Positions 1-12,314 of a stretch of 64,000 bases of DNA are shown one piece after another. The stretch is from Elymus sibiricus (taxonomy: Eukaryota; Streptophyta; Magnoliopsida; Poales; Poaceae). The position numbers were made by a program, and so were the translations under genes. The notes under the pieces were generated by a model. The model searched no databases. It worked only from the letters and a program-made list of their open reading frames with translations, and was not told the DNA's origin. The stretch spans positions 6,520,001 through 6,584,000 of the forward strand of contig CM077673.1 of assembly GCA_039707655.1 (NCBI GenBank), read 5' to 3'. The stretch's first letter is position 1. The number at the start of each line of letters is the position of its first letter.

Positions 1-100
1 GTAACCGGACCCCGAGCATCCCCAAATGTTGGGACGACCACAACAACCAAAAACAGTGAATAATAGCATAGAAAACTTGTCAGACTAGACCAAATATGCG
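1..100 (+). repeat. Partial D monomer at the left edge
   Basis: The window opens inside a type D monomer (CCGAGCATCC, five A). The tail CTTGTCAGACTAGACC with AATATGCG marks the last D of a region 1 unit. About 18 bases of the monomer lie outside the window, so the array continues to the left. Confidence 0.9.
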
Positions 101-1286
101 AGTTTTGGCGAGGTCCCCGTAAGCGGACCCCGGGGTTCCCCGAACATTTGGATCGCCCCGGGACCCATAATCAGAGAGTAATAGCATAGAAAACAGGTAA
201 GAATGGACCAAATCTGCGAGTTTTGGCGATGTCACCGTAACCGTTCCACGGGCATCCCCGAACGTTCGGACGACCAAGACAACCAAAAAACAGTGAATAA
301 TAGCACAGAAAACTAGTAAGAATGGACCAAATCTGCGAGTTTTGGTGAGGTCCCCGTAACCGGACCCCGGGCTTCCCCGAACGTTCGGACGACCACGACA
401 ACCAAAAAACAGTGAATAATAGCATAGAAAACTGGTAAGAATGGACCAAATCTGCGTGTTTTGGCAAGGTCCCCGTGACAGGACCCCGAGCATCCCCAAA
501 TGTTGGGACGACCACAACAACCAAAAACAGTGAATAATAGCATAGAAAACAGGTAAGAATGGACCAAATCTGCGAGTTTTGGCAAGGTCCCCGTAACCGG
601 ACCCCGGGCATCCCCAAATGTTGGGACGACCACAACAACCAAAAACAGTGAATACTAGCATAGAAAACAGGTAAGAAAGGACCAAATCTGCGAGTTTTGG
701 CGAGGTCCCCGTAAGCGGACCCCATGGTTCCCCGAACGTTTCGATCGTCCCGAGACCCAAAATCAGTGAGTAATAGCATAAAAAACTGGCCGGAACAGAC
801 AAAATCTGCTAGTTTTGGCGAGGTCCCAGTAATTGGTCCACGGGCTTCCCCGAATGTTCGGACGGCCACGACAACCAAAAAAACAGTGAATAATAGCATA
901 GAAATCTGGTCAGAATGGAGAAAATCTGCGAGTTTTGGCGATGTCACCGTAACCGTTCCACGGGCTTCCCCGAACGTTCGGACGACCAAGACAACCAAAA
1001 AACAGTGAATAATAGCACAGAAAACTAGTAAGAATGGACCAAATCTGCGAGTTTTGGCGAGGTCCCCGTAACCGGACCCCGGGCTTCCCCGAACGTTCGG
1101 ACGACCAGGACAACCAAAAAACAGTGAATAATAGCATAGAAAACTGGTAAGAATGGACCAAATCTGCGAGTTTTGGCAAGGTCCCCGTAACCGGACCCCG
1201 AGCATCCCCAAATGTTGGGACGACCACAACAACCAAAAACAGTGAATAATAGCATAGAAAACTTGTCAGACTAGACCAAATATGCG
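101..1286 (+). repeat. HOR 10-mer ABCDDEF+BCD (1186 bp)
   Basis: Monomer starts are 101 A, 219 B, 338 C, 457 D, 575 D, 693 E, 811 F, 931 B, 1050 C and 1169 D. F is followed directly by B, so the second half lacks A. This junction defines the 10-mer and recurs at 4,133, 6,623, 12,315 and 13,501. Confidence 0.95.
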
Positions 1287-2946
1287 AGTTTTGGCGAGGT
1301 CCCCGTAAGCGGACCCCGGGGTTCCCCGAACATTTGGATCGCCCCGGGACCCATAATCAGAGAGTAATAGCATAGAAAACAGGTAAGAATGGACCAAATC
1401 TGCGAGTTTTGGCGATGTCACCGTAACCGTTCCACGGGCATCCCCGAACGTTCGGACGACCAAGACAACCAAAAAACAGTGAATAATAGCACAGAAAACT
1501 AGTAAGAATGGACCAAATCTGCGAGTTTTGGTGAGGTCCCCGTAACCGGACCCCGGGCTTCCCCGAACGTTCGGACGACCACGACAACCAAAAAACAGTG
1601 AATAATAGCATAGAAAACTGGTAAGAATGGACCAAATCTGCGTGTTTTGGCAAGGTCCCCGTGACAGGACCCCGAGCATCCCCAAATGTTGGGACGACCA
1701 CAACAACCAAAAACAGTGAATAATAGCATAGAAAACAGGTAAGAATGGACCAAATCTGCGAGTTTTGGCAAGGTCCCCGTAACCGGACCCCGGGCATCCC
1801 CAAATGTTGGGACGACCACAACAACCAAAAACAGTGAATACTAGCATAGAAAACAGGTAAGAAAGGACCAAATCTGCGAGTTTTGGCGAGGTCCCCGTAA
1901 GCGGACCCCATGGTTCCCCGAACGTTTCGATCGTCCCGAGACCCAAAATCAGTGAGTAATAGCATAAAAAACTGGCCGGAACAGACAAAATCTGCTAGTT
2001 TTGGCGAGGTCCCAGTAATTGGTCCACGGGCTTCCCCGAATGTTCGAACGGCCACGACAACCAAAAAAACAGTGAATAATAGCATAGAAATCTGGTCAGA
2101 ATGGACAAAATCTGCGAGTTTTGGCGAGGTCCCCGTAAGCGGACCCCGGGGTTCCCCGAACATTTGGATCGCCCCGGGACCCATAATCAGAGAGTAATAG
2201 CATAGAAAACAGGTAAGAATGGACCAAATCTGCGAGTTTTGGCGATGTCACCGTAACCGTTCCACGGGCTTCCCCGAACGTTCGGACGACCAAGACAACC
2301 AAAAAACAGTGAATAATAGCACAGAAAACTAGTAAGAATGGACCAAATCTGCGAGTTTTGGTGAGGTCCCCGTAACCGGACCCCGGGCTTCCCCGAACGT
2401 TCGGACGACCACGACAACCAAAAAACAGTGAATAATAGCATAGAAAACTGGTAAGAATGGACCAAATCTGCGTGTTTTGGCAAGGTCCCCGTGACAGGAC
2501 CCCGAGCATCCCCAAATGTTGGGACGACCACAACAACCAAAAACAGTGAATAATAGCATAGAAAACAGGTAAGAATGGACCAAATCTGCGAGTTTTGGCA
2601 AGGTCCCCGTAACCGGACCCCGGGCATCCCCAAATGTTGGGACGACCACAACAACCAAAAACAGTGAATACTAGCATAGAAAACAGGTAAGAAAGGACCA
2701 AATCTGCGAGTTTTGGCGAGGTCCCCGTAAGCGGACCCCATGGTTCCCCGAACGTTTCGATCGTCCCGAGACCCAAAATCAGTGAGTAATAGCATAAAAA
2801 ACTGGCCGGAACAGACAAAATCTGCTAGTTTTGGCGAGGTCCCAGTAATTGGTCCACGGGCTTCCCCGAATGTTCGGACGGCCACGACAACCAAAAAAAC
2901 AGTGAATAATAGCATAGAAATCTGGTCAGAATGGAGAAAATCTGCG
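1287..2946 (+). repeat. Two HOR 7-mers ABCDDEF (2 x 830 bp)
   Basis: A monomers lie at 1,287 and 2,117, each followed by BCDDEF. The first copy has the F variant TGTTCGAACGG (near 2,041), a private marker shared with the 7-mers at 5,319, 7,809 and 11,011. The second copy has TGTTCGGACGG. Confidence 0.92.
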
Positions 2947-4132
2947 AGTTTTGGCGAGGTCCCCGTAAGCGGACCCCGGGGTTCCCCGAACATTTGGATC
3001 GCCCCGGGACCCATAATCAGAGAGTAATAGCATAGAAAACAGGTAAGAATGGACCAAATCTGCGAGTTTTGGCGATGTCACCGTAACCGGTCCACGGGCT
3101 TCCCCGAACGTTCGGACGACCAAGACAACCAAAAAACAGTGAATAATAGCACAGAAAACTAGTAAGAATGGACCAAATCTGCGAGTTTTGGCGAGGTCCC
3201 CGTAACCGGACCCCGGGCTTCCCCGAACGTTCGGACGACCACGACAACCAAAAAACAGTGAATAATAGCATAGAAAACTGGTAAGAATGGACCAAATCTG
3301 CGAGTTTTGGCAAGGTCCCCGTAACCGGACCCCGGGCATCCCCAAATGTTGGGACGACCACGACAACCAAAAACAGTGAATAATAGCCTAGAAAACAGGT
3401 AAGAATGGACCAAATCTGCGAGTTTTGGCGAGGTCCCCGTAAGCGGACCCCATGGTTCCCCGAACGTTTCGATCGTCCCGAGACCCAAAACCAGTGAGTA
3501 ATAGCATAGAAAACTGGCCGGAAAAGACAAAATCTGCTAATTTTGGCGAGGTCCCGGTAACCGGTCCACGGGCTTCCCCGAATGTTCGGACGGCCACGAC
3601 AACCAAAAAAACAGTGAATAATAGCATAGAAATCTGGTCAGAATGGACAAAATCTGCGAGTTTTGCGGAGATCCCCGTAAGCGGACCCCGGGGTTCCCCG
3701 AACATTTGGATCGCCCCGGGACCCATAATCAGAGAGTAATAGCATAGAAAACAGGTAAGAATGGACCAAATCTGCGAGTTCTGGCGATGTCACCGTAACC
3801 GTTCCACGGGCTTCCCCGAACGTTCGGACGACCAAGACAACCAAAAAACAGTGAATAATAGCACAGAAAACTAGTAAGAATGGACCAAATCTGCGAGTTT
3901 TGGCGAGGTCCCCGTAACCGGACCCCGGGCTTCCCCGAACGTTCGGACGACCAGGACAACCAAAAAACAGTGAATAATAGCATAGAAAACTGGTAAGAAT
4001 GGACCAAATCTGCGAGTTTTGGCAAGGTCCCCGTAACCGGACCCCGAGCATCCCCAAATGTTGGGACGACCACAACAACCAAAAACAGTGAATAATAGCA
4101 TAGAAAACTTGTCAGACTAGACCAAATATGCG
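2947..4132 (+). repeat. Alpha-type 6-mer and beta-headed 4-mer inside region 1
   Basis: The 712-bp 6-mer at 2,947 has the alpha features of region 2: GGTCCACGG in B, a single D, AAACCAGTG in E, and CTAATTTTGG with GGTAACCGGTCC in F. The A monomer at 3,659 starts TTTTGCGGAG and its B starts GTTCTGGCGATG, both beta features. By 3,878 the C and D monomers are of region 1 type again (CCAGGACAACC, CCGAGCATCC). This looks like an island of region 2 sequence in region 1. Confidence 0.85.
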
Positions 4133-6622
4133 AGTTTTGGCGAGGTCCCCGTAAGCGGACCCCGGGGTTCCCCGAACGTTTGGATCGTCCCGAGACCCAT
4201 AATCAGAGAGTAATAGCATAGAAAACAGGTAAGAATGGACCAAATCTGCGAGTTTTGGCGATGTCACCGTAACCGTTCCACGGGCATCGCCGAACGTTCG
4301 GACGACCAAGACAACCAAAAAACAGTGAATAATAGCACAGAAAACTAGTAAGAATGGACCAAATCTGCGAGTTTTGGTGAGGTCCCCGTAACCGGACCCC
4401 GGGCTTCCCCGAACGTTCGGACGACCACGACAACCAAAAAACAATGAATAATAGCATAGAAAACTGGTAAGAATGGACCAAATCTGCGTGTTTTGGCAAG
4501 GTCCCCGTGACAGGACCCCGAGCATCCCCAAATGTTGGGACGACCACAACAACCAAAAACAGTGAATAATTGCATAGAAAACAGGTAAGAATGGACCAAA
4601 TCTGCGAGTTTTGGCAAGGTCCCCGTAACCGGACCCCGGGCATCCCCAAATGTTGGGACGACCACAACAACCAAAAACAGTGAATACTAGCATAGAAAAC
4701 AGGTAAGAAAGGACCAAATCTGCGAGTTTTGGCGAGGTCCCCGTAAGCGGACCCCATGGTTCCCCGAACGTTTCGATCGTCCCGAGACCCAAAATCAGTG
4801 AGTAATAGCATAAAAAACTGGCCGGAACAGACAAAATCTGCTAGTTTTGGCGAGGTCCCAGTAATTGGTCCACGGGCTTCCCCGAATGTTCGGACGGCCA
4901 CGACAACCAAAAAAACAGTGAATAATAGCATAGAAATCTGGTCAGAATGGAGAAAATCTGCGAGTTTTGGCGATGTCACCGTAACCGTTCCACGGGCTTC
5001 CCCGAACGTTCGGACGACCAAGACAACCCAAAAACAGTGAATAATAGCACAGAAAACTAGTAAGAATGGACCAAATCTGCGAGTTTTGGCGAGGTCCCCG
5101 TAACCGGACCCCGGGCTTCCCCGAACGTTCGGACGACCAGGACAACCAAAAAACAGTGAATAATAGCATAGAAAACTGGTAAGAATGGACCAAATCTGCG
5201 AGTTTTGGCAAGGTCCCCGTAACCGGACCCCGAGCATCCCCAAATGTTGGGACGACCACAACAACCAAAAACAGTGAATAATAGCATAGAAAACTTGTCA
5301 GACTAGACCAAATATGCGAGTTTTGGCGAGGTCCCCGTAAGTGGACCCCGGGGTTCCCCGAACATTTGGATCGCCCCGGGACCCATAATCAGAGAGTAAT
5401 AGCATAGAAAACAGGTAAGAATGGACCAAATCTGCGAGTTTTGGCGATGTCACCGTAACCGTTCCACGGGCATCCCCGAACGTTCGGACGACCAAGACAA
5501 CCAAAAAACAGTGAATAATAGCACAGAAAACTAGTAAGAATGGACCAAATCTGCGAGTTTTGGTGAGGTCCCCGTAACCGGACCCCGGGCTTCCCCGAAC
5601 GTTCGGACGACCACGACAACCAAAAAACAGTGAATAATAGCATAGAAAACTGGTAAGAATGGACCAAATCTGCGTGTTTTGGCAAGGTCCCCGTGACAGG
5701 ACCCCGAGCATCCCCAAATGTTGGGACGACCACAACAACCAAAAACAGTGAATAATAGCATAGAAAACAGGTAAGAATGGACCAAATCTGCGAGTTTTGG
5801 CAAGGTCCCCGTAACCGGACCCCGGGCATCCCCAAATGTTGGGACGACCACAACAACCAAAAACAGTGAATACTAGCATAGAAAACAGGTAAGAAAGGAC
5901 CAAATCTGCGAGTTTTGGCGAGGTCCCCGTAAGCGGACCCCATGGTTCCCCGAACGTTTCGATCGTCCCGAGACCCAAAATCAGTGAGTAATAGCATAAA
6001 AAACTGGCCGGAACAGACAAAATCTGCTAGTTTTGGCGAGGTCCCAGTAATTGGTCCACGGGCTTCCCCGAATGTTCGAACGGCCACGACAACCAAAAAA
6101 ACAGTGAATAATAGCATAGAAATCTGGTCAGAATGGACAAAATCTGCAAGTTTTGGCGAGGTCCCCGTAAGCGGACCCCGGGGTTCCCCGAACATTTGGA
6201 TCGCCCCGGGACCCATAATCAGAGAGTAATAGCATAGAAAACAGGTAAGAATGGACCAAATCTGCGAGTTTTGGCGATGTCACCGTAACCGTTCCACGGG
6301 CTTCCCCGAACGTTCGGACGACCAAGACAACCAAAAAACAGTGAATAATAGCACAGAAAACTAGTAAGAATGGACCAAATCTGCGAGTTTTGGCGAGGTC
6401 CCCGTAACCGGACCCCGGGCTTCCCCGAACGTTCGGACGACCAGGACAACCAAAAAACAGTGAATAATAGCATAGAAAACTGGTAAGAATGGACCAAATC
6501 TGCGAGTTTTGGCAAGGTCCCCGTAACCGGACCCCGAGCATCCCCAAATGTTGGGACGACCACAACAACCAAAAACAGTGAATAATAGCATAGAAAACTT
6601 GTCAGACTAGACCAAATATGCG
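4133..6622 (+). repeat. 21-mer superunit, copy 1 (2490 bp)
   Basis: It is composed of a 10-mer (4,133), a 7-mer ABCDDEF (5,319) and a 4-mer ABCD (6,149). The first B has GGGCATCGCC and the second GGGCATCCCC, an alternating marker of this superunit. Confidence 0.92.
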
Positions 6623-9112
6623 AGTTTTGGCGAGGTCCCCGTAAGCGGACCCCGGGGTTCCCCGAACATTTGGATCGCCCCGGGACCCATAATCAGAGAG
6701 TAATAGCATAGAAAACAGGTAAGAATGGACCAAATCTGCGAGTTTTGGCGATGTCACCGTAACCGTTCCACGGGCATCGCCGAACGTTCGGACGACCAAG
6801 ACAACCAAAAAACAGTGAATAATAGCACAGAAAACTAGTAAGAATGGACCAAATCTGCGAGTTTTGGTGAGGTCCCCGTAACCGGACCCCGGGCTTCCCC
6901 GAACGTTCGGACGACCACGACAACCAAAAAACAGTGAATAATAGCATAGAAAACTGGTAAGAATGGACCAAATCTGCGTGTTTTGGCAAGGTCCCCGTGA
7001 CAGGACCCCGAGCATCCCCAAATGTTGGGACGACCACAACAACCAAAAACAGTGAATAATAGCATAGAAAACAGGTAAGAATGGACCAAATCTGCGAGTT
7101 TTGGCAAGGTCCCCGTAACCGGACCCCGGGCATCCCCAAATGTTGGGACGACCACAACAACCAAAAACAGTGAATACTAGCATAGAAAACAGGTAAGAAA
7201 GGACCAAATCTGCGAGTTTTGGCGAGGTCCCCGTAAGCGGACCCCATGGTTCCCCGAACGTTTCGATCGTCCCGAGACCCAAAATCAGTGAGTAATAGCA
7301 TAAAAAACTGGCCGGAACAGACAAAATCTGCTAGTTTTGGCGAGGTCCCAGTAATTGGTCCACGGGCTTCCCCGAATGTTCGGACGGCCACGACAACCAA
7401 AAAAACAGTGAATAATAGCATAGAAATCTGGTCAGAATGGAGAAAATCTGCGAGTTTTGGCGATGTCACCGTAACCGTTCCACGGGCTTCCCCGAACGTT
7501 CGGACGACCAAGACAACCAAAAAACAGTGAATAATAGCACAGAAAACTAGTAAGAATGGACCAAATCTGCGAGTTTTGGCGAGGTCCCCGTAACCGGACC
7601 CCGGGCTTCCCCGAACGTTCGGACGACCAGGACAACCAAAAAACAGTGAATAATAGCATAGAAAACTGGTAAGAATGGACCAAATCTGCGAGTTTTGGCA
7701 AGGTCCCCGTAACCGGACCCCGAGCATCCCCAAATGTTGGGACGACCACAACAACCAAAAACAGTGAATAATAGCATAGAAAACTTGTCAGACTAGACCA
7801 AATATGCGAGTTTTGGCGAGGTCCCCGTAAGCGGACCCCGGGGTTCCCCGAACATTTGGATCGCCCCGGGACCCATAATCAGAGAGTAATAGCATAGAAA
7901 ACAGGTAAGAATGGACCAAATCTGCGAGTTTTGGCGATGTCACCGTAACCGTTCCACGGGCATCCCCGAACGTTCGGACGACCAAGACAACCAAAAAACA
8001 GTGAATAATAGCACAGAAAACTAGTAAGAATGGACCAAATCTGCGAGTTTTGGTGAGGTCCCCGTAACCGGACCCCGGGCTTCCCCGAACGTTCGGACGA
8101 CCACGACAACCAAAAAACAGTGAATAATAGCATAGAAAACTGGTAAGAATGGACCAAATCTGCGTGTTTTGGCAAGGTCCCCGTGACAGGACCCCGAGCA
8201 TCCCCAAATGTTGGGACGACCACAACAACCAAAAACAGTGAATAATAGCATAGAAAACAGGTAAGAATGGACCAAATCTGCGAGTTTTGGCAAGGTCCCC
8301 GTAACCGGACCCCGGGCATCCCCAAATGTTGGGACGACCACAACAACCAAAAACAGTGAATACTAGCATAGAAAACAGGTAAGAAAGGACCAAATCTGCG
8401 AGTTTTGGCGAGGTCCCCGTAAGCGGACACCATGGTTCCCCGAACGTTTCGATCGTCCCGAGACCCAAAATCAGTGAGTAATAGCATAAAAAACTGGCCG
8501 GAACAGACAAAATCTGCTAGTTTTGGCGAGGTCCCAGTAATTGGTCCACGGGCTTCCCCGAATGTTCGAACGGCCACGACAACCAAAAAAACAGTGAATA
8601 ATAGCATAGAAATCTGGTCAGAATGGACAAAATCTGCGAGTTTTGGCGAGGTCCCCGTAAGCGGACCCCGGGGTTCCCCGAACATTTGGATCGCCCCGGG
8701 ACCCATAATCAGAGAGTAATAGCATAGAAAACAGGTAAGAATGGACCAAATCTGCGAGTTTTGGCGATGTCACCGTAACCGTTCCACGGGCTTCCCCGAA
8801 CGTTCGGACGACCAAGACAACCAAAAAACAGTGAATAATAGCACAGAAAACTAGTAAGAATGGACCAAATCTGCGAGTTTTGGCGAGGTCCCCGTAACCG
8901 GACCCCGGGCTTCCCCGAACGTTCGGACGACCAGGACAACCAAAAAACAGTGAATAATAGCATAGAAAACTGGTAAGAATGGACCAAATCTGCGAGTTTT
9001 GGCAAGGTCCCCGTAACCGGACCCCGAGCATCCCCAAATGTTGGGACGACCACAACAACCAAAAACAGTGAATAATAGCATAGAAAACTTGTCAGACTAG
9101 ACCAAATATGCG
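6623..9112 (+). repeat. 21-mer superunit, copy 2 (2490 bp)
   Basis: It repeats the 10+7+4 layout with A monomers at 6,623, 7,809 and 8,639. The B markers GGGCATCGCC then GGGCATCCCC and the F marker TGTTCGAACGG (near 8,561) fall at the same places as in the previous copy, so the 2490-bp block was duplicated as a whole. Confidence 0.92.
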
Positions 9113-12100
9113 AGTTTTGGCGAGGTCCCCGTAAGCGGACCCCGGGGTTCCCCGAACATTTGGATCGCCCCGGGACCCATAATCAGAGAGTAATAGCATA
9201 GAAAACAGGTAAGAATGGACCAAATCTGCGAGTTTTGGCGATGTCACCGTAACCGTTCCACGGGCATCGCCGAACGTTCGGACGACCAAGACAACCAAAA
9301 AACAGTGAATAATAGCACAGAAAACTAGTAAGAATGGACCAAATCTGCGAGTTTTGGTGAGGTCCCCGTAACCGGACCCCGGGCTTCCCCGAACATTCGG
9401 ACGACCACGACAACCAAAAAACAGTGAATAATAGCATAGAAAACTGGTAAGAATGGACCAAATCTGCGTGTTTTGGCAAGGTCCCCGTGACAGGACCCCG
9501 AGCATCCCCAAATGTTGGGACGACCACAACAACCAAAAACAGTGAATAATAGCAAAGAAAACAGGTAAGAATGGACCAAATCTGCGAGTTTTGGCAAGGT
9601 CCCCGTAACCGGACCCCGGGCATCCCCAAATGTTGGGACGACCACAACAACCAAAAACAGTGAATACTAGCATAGAAAACAGGTAAGAAAGGACCAAATC
9701 TGCGAGTTTTGGCGAGGTCCCCGTAAGCGGACCCCATGGTTCCCCGAACGTTTCGATCGTCCCGAGACCCAAAATCAGTGAGTAATAGCATAAAAAACTG
9801 GCCGGAACAGACAAAATCTGCTAGTTTTGGCGAGGTCCCAGTAATTGGTCCACGGGCTTCCCCGAATGTTCGGGCGGCCACGACAACCAAAAAAACAGTG
9901 AATAATAGCATAGAAATCTGGTCAGAATGGAGAAAATCTGCGAGTTTTGGCGATGTCACCGTAACCGTTCCACGGGCTTCCCCGAACGTTCGGACGACCA
10001 AGACAACCAAAAAACAGTGAATAATAGCACAGAAAACTAGTAAGAATGGACCAAATCTGCGAGTTTTGGTGAGGTCCCCGTAACCGGACCCCGGGCTTCC
10101 CCGAACGTTCGGACGACCACGACAACCAAAAAACAGTGAATAATAGCATAGAAAACTGGTAAGAATGGACCAAATCTGCGTGTTTTGGCAAGGTTCCCGT
10201 GACAGGACCCCGAGCATCCCCAAATGTTGGGACGACCACAACAACCAAAAACAGTGAATAATAGCATAGAAAACAGGTAAGAATGGACCAAATCTGCGAG
10301 TTTTGGCAAGGTCCCCGTAACCGGACCCCGGGCATCCCCAAATGTTGGGACGACCACAACAACCAAAAACAGTGAATACTAGCATAGAAAACAGGTAAGA
10401 AAGGACCAAATCTGCGAGTTTTGGCGAGGTCCCCGTAAGCGGACCCCATGGTTCCCCGAACGTTTCGATCGTCCCGAGACCCAAAATCAGTGAGTAATAG
10501 CATAAAAAACTGGCCGGAACAGACAAAATCTGCTAGTTTTGGCGAGGTCCCAGTAATTGGTCCACGGGCTTCCCCGAATGTTCGGACGGCCACGACAACC
10601 AAAAAAACAGTGAATAATAGCATAGAAATCTGGTCAGAATGGAGAAAATCTGCGAGTTTTGGCGATGTCACCGTAACCGTTCCACGGGCTTCCCCGAACG
10701 TTCGGACGACCAAGACAACCAAAAAACAGTGAATAATAGCACAGAAAACTAGTAAGAATGGACCAAATCTGCGAGTTTTGGCGAGGTCCCCGTAACCGGA
10801 CCCCGGGCTTCCCCGAACGTTCGGACGACCAGGACAACCAAAAAACAGTGAATAATAGCATAGAAAACTGGTAAGAATGGACCAAATCTGCGAGTTTTGG
10901 CAAGGTCCCCGTAACCGGACCCCGAGCATCCCCAAATGTTGGGACGACCACAACAACCAAAAACAGTGAATAATAGCATAGAAAACTTGTCAGACTAGAC
11001 CAAATATGCGAGTTTTGGCGAGGTCCCCGTAAGCGGACCCCGGGGTTCCCCGAACATTTGGATCGCCCCGGGACCCATAATCAGAGAGTAATAGCATAGA
11101 AAACAGGTAAGAATGGACCAAATCTGCGAGTTTTGGCGATGTCACCGTAACCGTTCCACGGGCATCCCCGAACGTTCGGACGACCAAGACAACCAAAAAA
11201 CAGTGAATAATAGCACAGAAAACTAGTAAGAATGGACCAAATCTGCGAGTTTTGGTGAGGTCCCCGTAACCGGACCCCGGGCTTCCCCGAACGTTCGGAC
11301 GACCACGACAACCAAAAAACAGTGAATAATAGCATAGAAAACTGGTAAGAATGGACCAAATCTGCGTGTTTTGGCAAGGTCCCCGTGACAGGACCCCGAG
11401 CATCCCCAAATGTTGGGACGACCACAACAACCAAAAACAGTGAATAATAGCATAGAAAACAGGTAAGAATGGACCAAATCTGCGAGTTTTGGCAAGGTCC
11501 CCGTAACCGGACCCCGGGCATCCCCAAATGTTGGGACGACCACAACAACCAAAAACAGTGAATACTAGCATAGAAAACAGGTAAGAAAGGACCAAATCTG
11601 CGAGTTTTGGCGAGGTCCCCGTAAGCGGACCCCATGGTTCCCCGAACGTTTCGATCGTCCCGAGACCCAAAATCAGTGAGTAATAGCATAAAAAACTGGC
11701 CGGAACAGACAAAATCTGCTAGTTTTGGCGAGGTCCCAGTAATTGGTCCATGGGCTTCCCCGAATGTTCGAACGGCCACGACAACCAAAAAAACAGTGAA
11801 TAATAGCATAGAAATCTGGTCAGAATGGACAAAATCTGCGAGTTTTGGCGAGGTCCCCGTAAGCGGACCCCGGGGTTCCCCGAACATTTGGATCGCCCCG
11901 GGACCCATAATCAGAGAGTAATAGCATAGAAAACAGGTAAGAATGGACCAAATCTGCGAGTTTTGGCGATGTCACCGTAACCGTTCCACGGGCTTCCCCG
12001 AACGTTCGGACGACCAAGACAACCAAAAAACAGTGAATAATAGCACAGAAAACTAGTAAGAATGGACCAAATCTGCGAGTTTTGGCGAGGTCCCCGTAAC

Positions 12101-12314
12101 CGGACCCCGGGCTTCCCCGAACGTTCGGACGACCTGGACAACCAAAAAACAGTGAATAATAGCATAGAAAACTGGTAAGAATGGACCAAATCTGCGAGTT
12201 TTGGCAAGGTCCCCGTAACCGGACCCCGAGCATCCCCAAATGTTGGGACGACCACAACAACCAAAAACAGTGAATAATAGCATAGAAAACTTGTCAGACT
12301 AGACCAAATATGCG
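9113..12314 (+). repeat. 21-mer superunit with an extra 712-bp 6-mer (27 monomers, 3202 bp)
   Basis: The first unit is a 16-mer, A + BCDDEF (9,231) + BCDDEF (9,943) + BCD (10,655), followed by a 7-mer (11,011) and a 4-mer (11,841). It differs from copies 1 and 2 by one tandem duplication of BCDDEF, exactly 712 bp. The absence of stops across this block gives a meaningless 447-codon open frame on the minus strand. Confidence 0.92.

Noticed and set aside
724..1008. Plus-strand open frames of about 95 codons recurring in almost every HOR unit, starting at the CCATGG of E
   Set aside because: The ATG is the type-diagnostic base pair of E, and the frame ends in the next A or B monomer. It is a by-product of the repeat, with no ribosome-binding or family evidence.
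9183..10526. A 447-codon open frame on the minus strand, and several of 353 codons (171-1232, 4203-5264, 6693-7754, 12385-13446)
   Set aside because: They read through many satellite monomers and encode only repeated versions of the same phrases. Frame changes with each 118, 119 or 120 bp monomer, and 712 is not a multiple of three, so no frame is conserved between HOR units. No start context, domain or codon signal supports a gene.
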